A DNA stretch of 5,003 bases from Alphaproteobacteria bacterium (GTDB lineage Bacteria; Pseudomonadota; Alphaproteobacteria; Sphingomonadales; Sphingomonadaceae). The notes below the pieces were generated by a model. That model was not told the DNA's origin and ran no database searches. It was given only the letters and a program-made list of their open reading frames with translations. Numbering within the stretch: position 1 is the first letter of the stretch; each line of letters starts with the position of its first letter. The stretch spans positions 1-5,003 of the forward strand of contig JAHJSJ010000194.1 in the NCBI GenBank assembly GCA_018830415.1. The letters are read 5' to 3'. Positions 4,851 through 5,003 of this stretch are shown in pieces. Position numbers and translations under genes: made by a program.

Positions 4851-5003
4851 TTATTCAGTATCTTGGTAATTCAATTTTAATCGTTTGATCCGGCTTTCGG
4901 TGCCAGCAAGCGCTGATATTGCCGTTTTGGAGGCTCCCGGAACCGCATATTGCACCCCTGCAACCCGTCCCCATTTGCCGTCCATTGCGGAAACCTTTCC
5001 GTA
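4851..5003 (-). CDS. Possible C-terminal end of an unrecognised gene
   Basis: From the right edge, 50 codons are open on the minus strand up to a TAA at 4851-4853. The peptide contains YGKVSAMDGKWGRVAGVQ near the edge and ends KRLKLNYQDTE. It looks like plausible soluble protein with a basic, charged tail, but I recognise no family. An ATG at 4983-4985 could alternatively make it a complete 44-residue ORF. Third codon positions are rich in A/T, unlike every other gene here, so it is either recently acquired or not coding at all. An open run of this length is easily reached by chance in one of six frames. Confidence 0.28.
   Translation of the reverse strand, partial: YGKVSAMDGKWGRVAGVQYAVPGASKTAISALAGTESRIKRLKLNYQDTE

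Noticed and set aside
1..5003. CRISPR array, tRNA, rRNA or complete insertion sequence
   Set aside because: No regularly spaced repeats, no cloverleaf with TTC-type T loop, and no transposase motif were seen on either strand.

Overview
The window looks like chromosomal DNA from a high-GC alphaproteobacterium, most likely a sphingomonad (Sphingomonadales, in the range of Novosphingobium, Erythrobacter or Sphingopyxis). The reasons are the strong G/C preference at third codon positions, the mdh N-terminus at the left edge, and the SleB-type cell wall hydrolase in an organism with no other sign of sporulation. This placement is a judgement from sequence style, not from a search.

Left part (1-1868), all on the minus strand. 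The first 18 codons of malate dehydrogenase (mdh) run off the left edge. They follow a good ribosome binding site, a leader of about 160 nt with much potential secondary structure, and a sigma-70-like promoter whose -10 lies under a TGCAA/TTGCA dyad. Upstream are a small unrecognised protein gene (293-622), an intergenic region with two mutually exclusive hairpins (715-748), and a 367-residue SleB/Hydrolase_2 cell wall hydrolase with a signal anchor (765-1868).

Centre (1869-4650). A divergent intergenic region of about 158 nt separates the hydrolase gene from a compact plus-strand operon. The operon encodes a complete type II ABC importer of the iron-siderophore/haem/cobalamin class: a lipoprotein-like periplasmic binding protein (2027-2887), a FecCD/BtuC-type permease (2884-3891, 4-nt ATGA overlap) and the ATPase (3892-4650, directly abutting). 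The binding protein would deliver a metal chelate or corrinoid to the permease dimer, and the ATPase would power uptake. The substrate cannot be fixed from sequence alone, and no TonB-dependent receptor or cobalamin riboswitch is visible.

Right part (4651-5003). After a hairpin that may end the operon, GC content drops sharply. This stretch holds only a 15-codon mini-ORF with a good Shine-Dalgarno sequence and, on the minus strand, 50 open codons that enter from the right edge and use codons unlike the rest of the window. It may be the edge of an acquired region or a degraded element.

The genes are ordinary. The most unusual structure is the mdh leader, where a predicted three-way junction lies just before the ribosome binding site and has an alternative pairing that would flank that site. 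This is a candidate cis-regulatory RNA.
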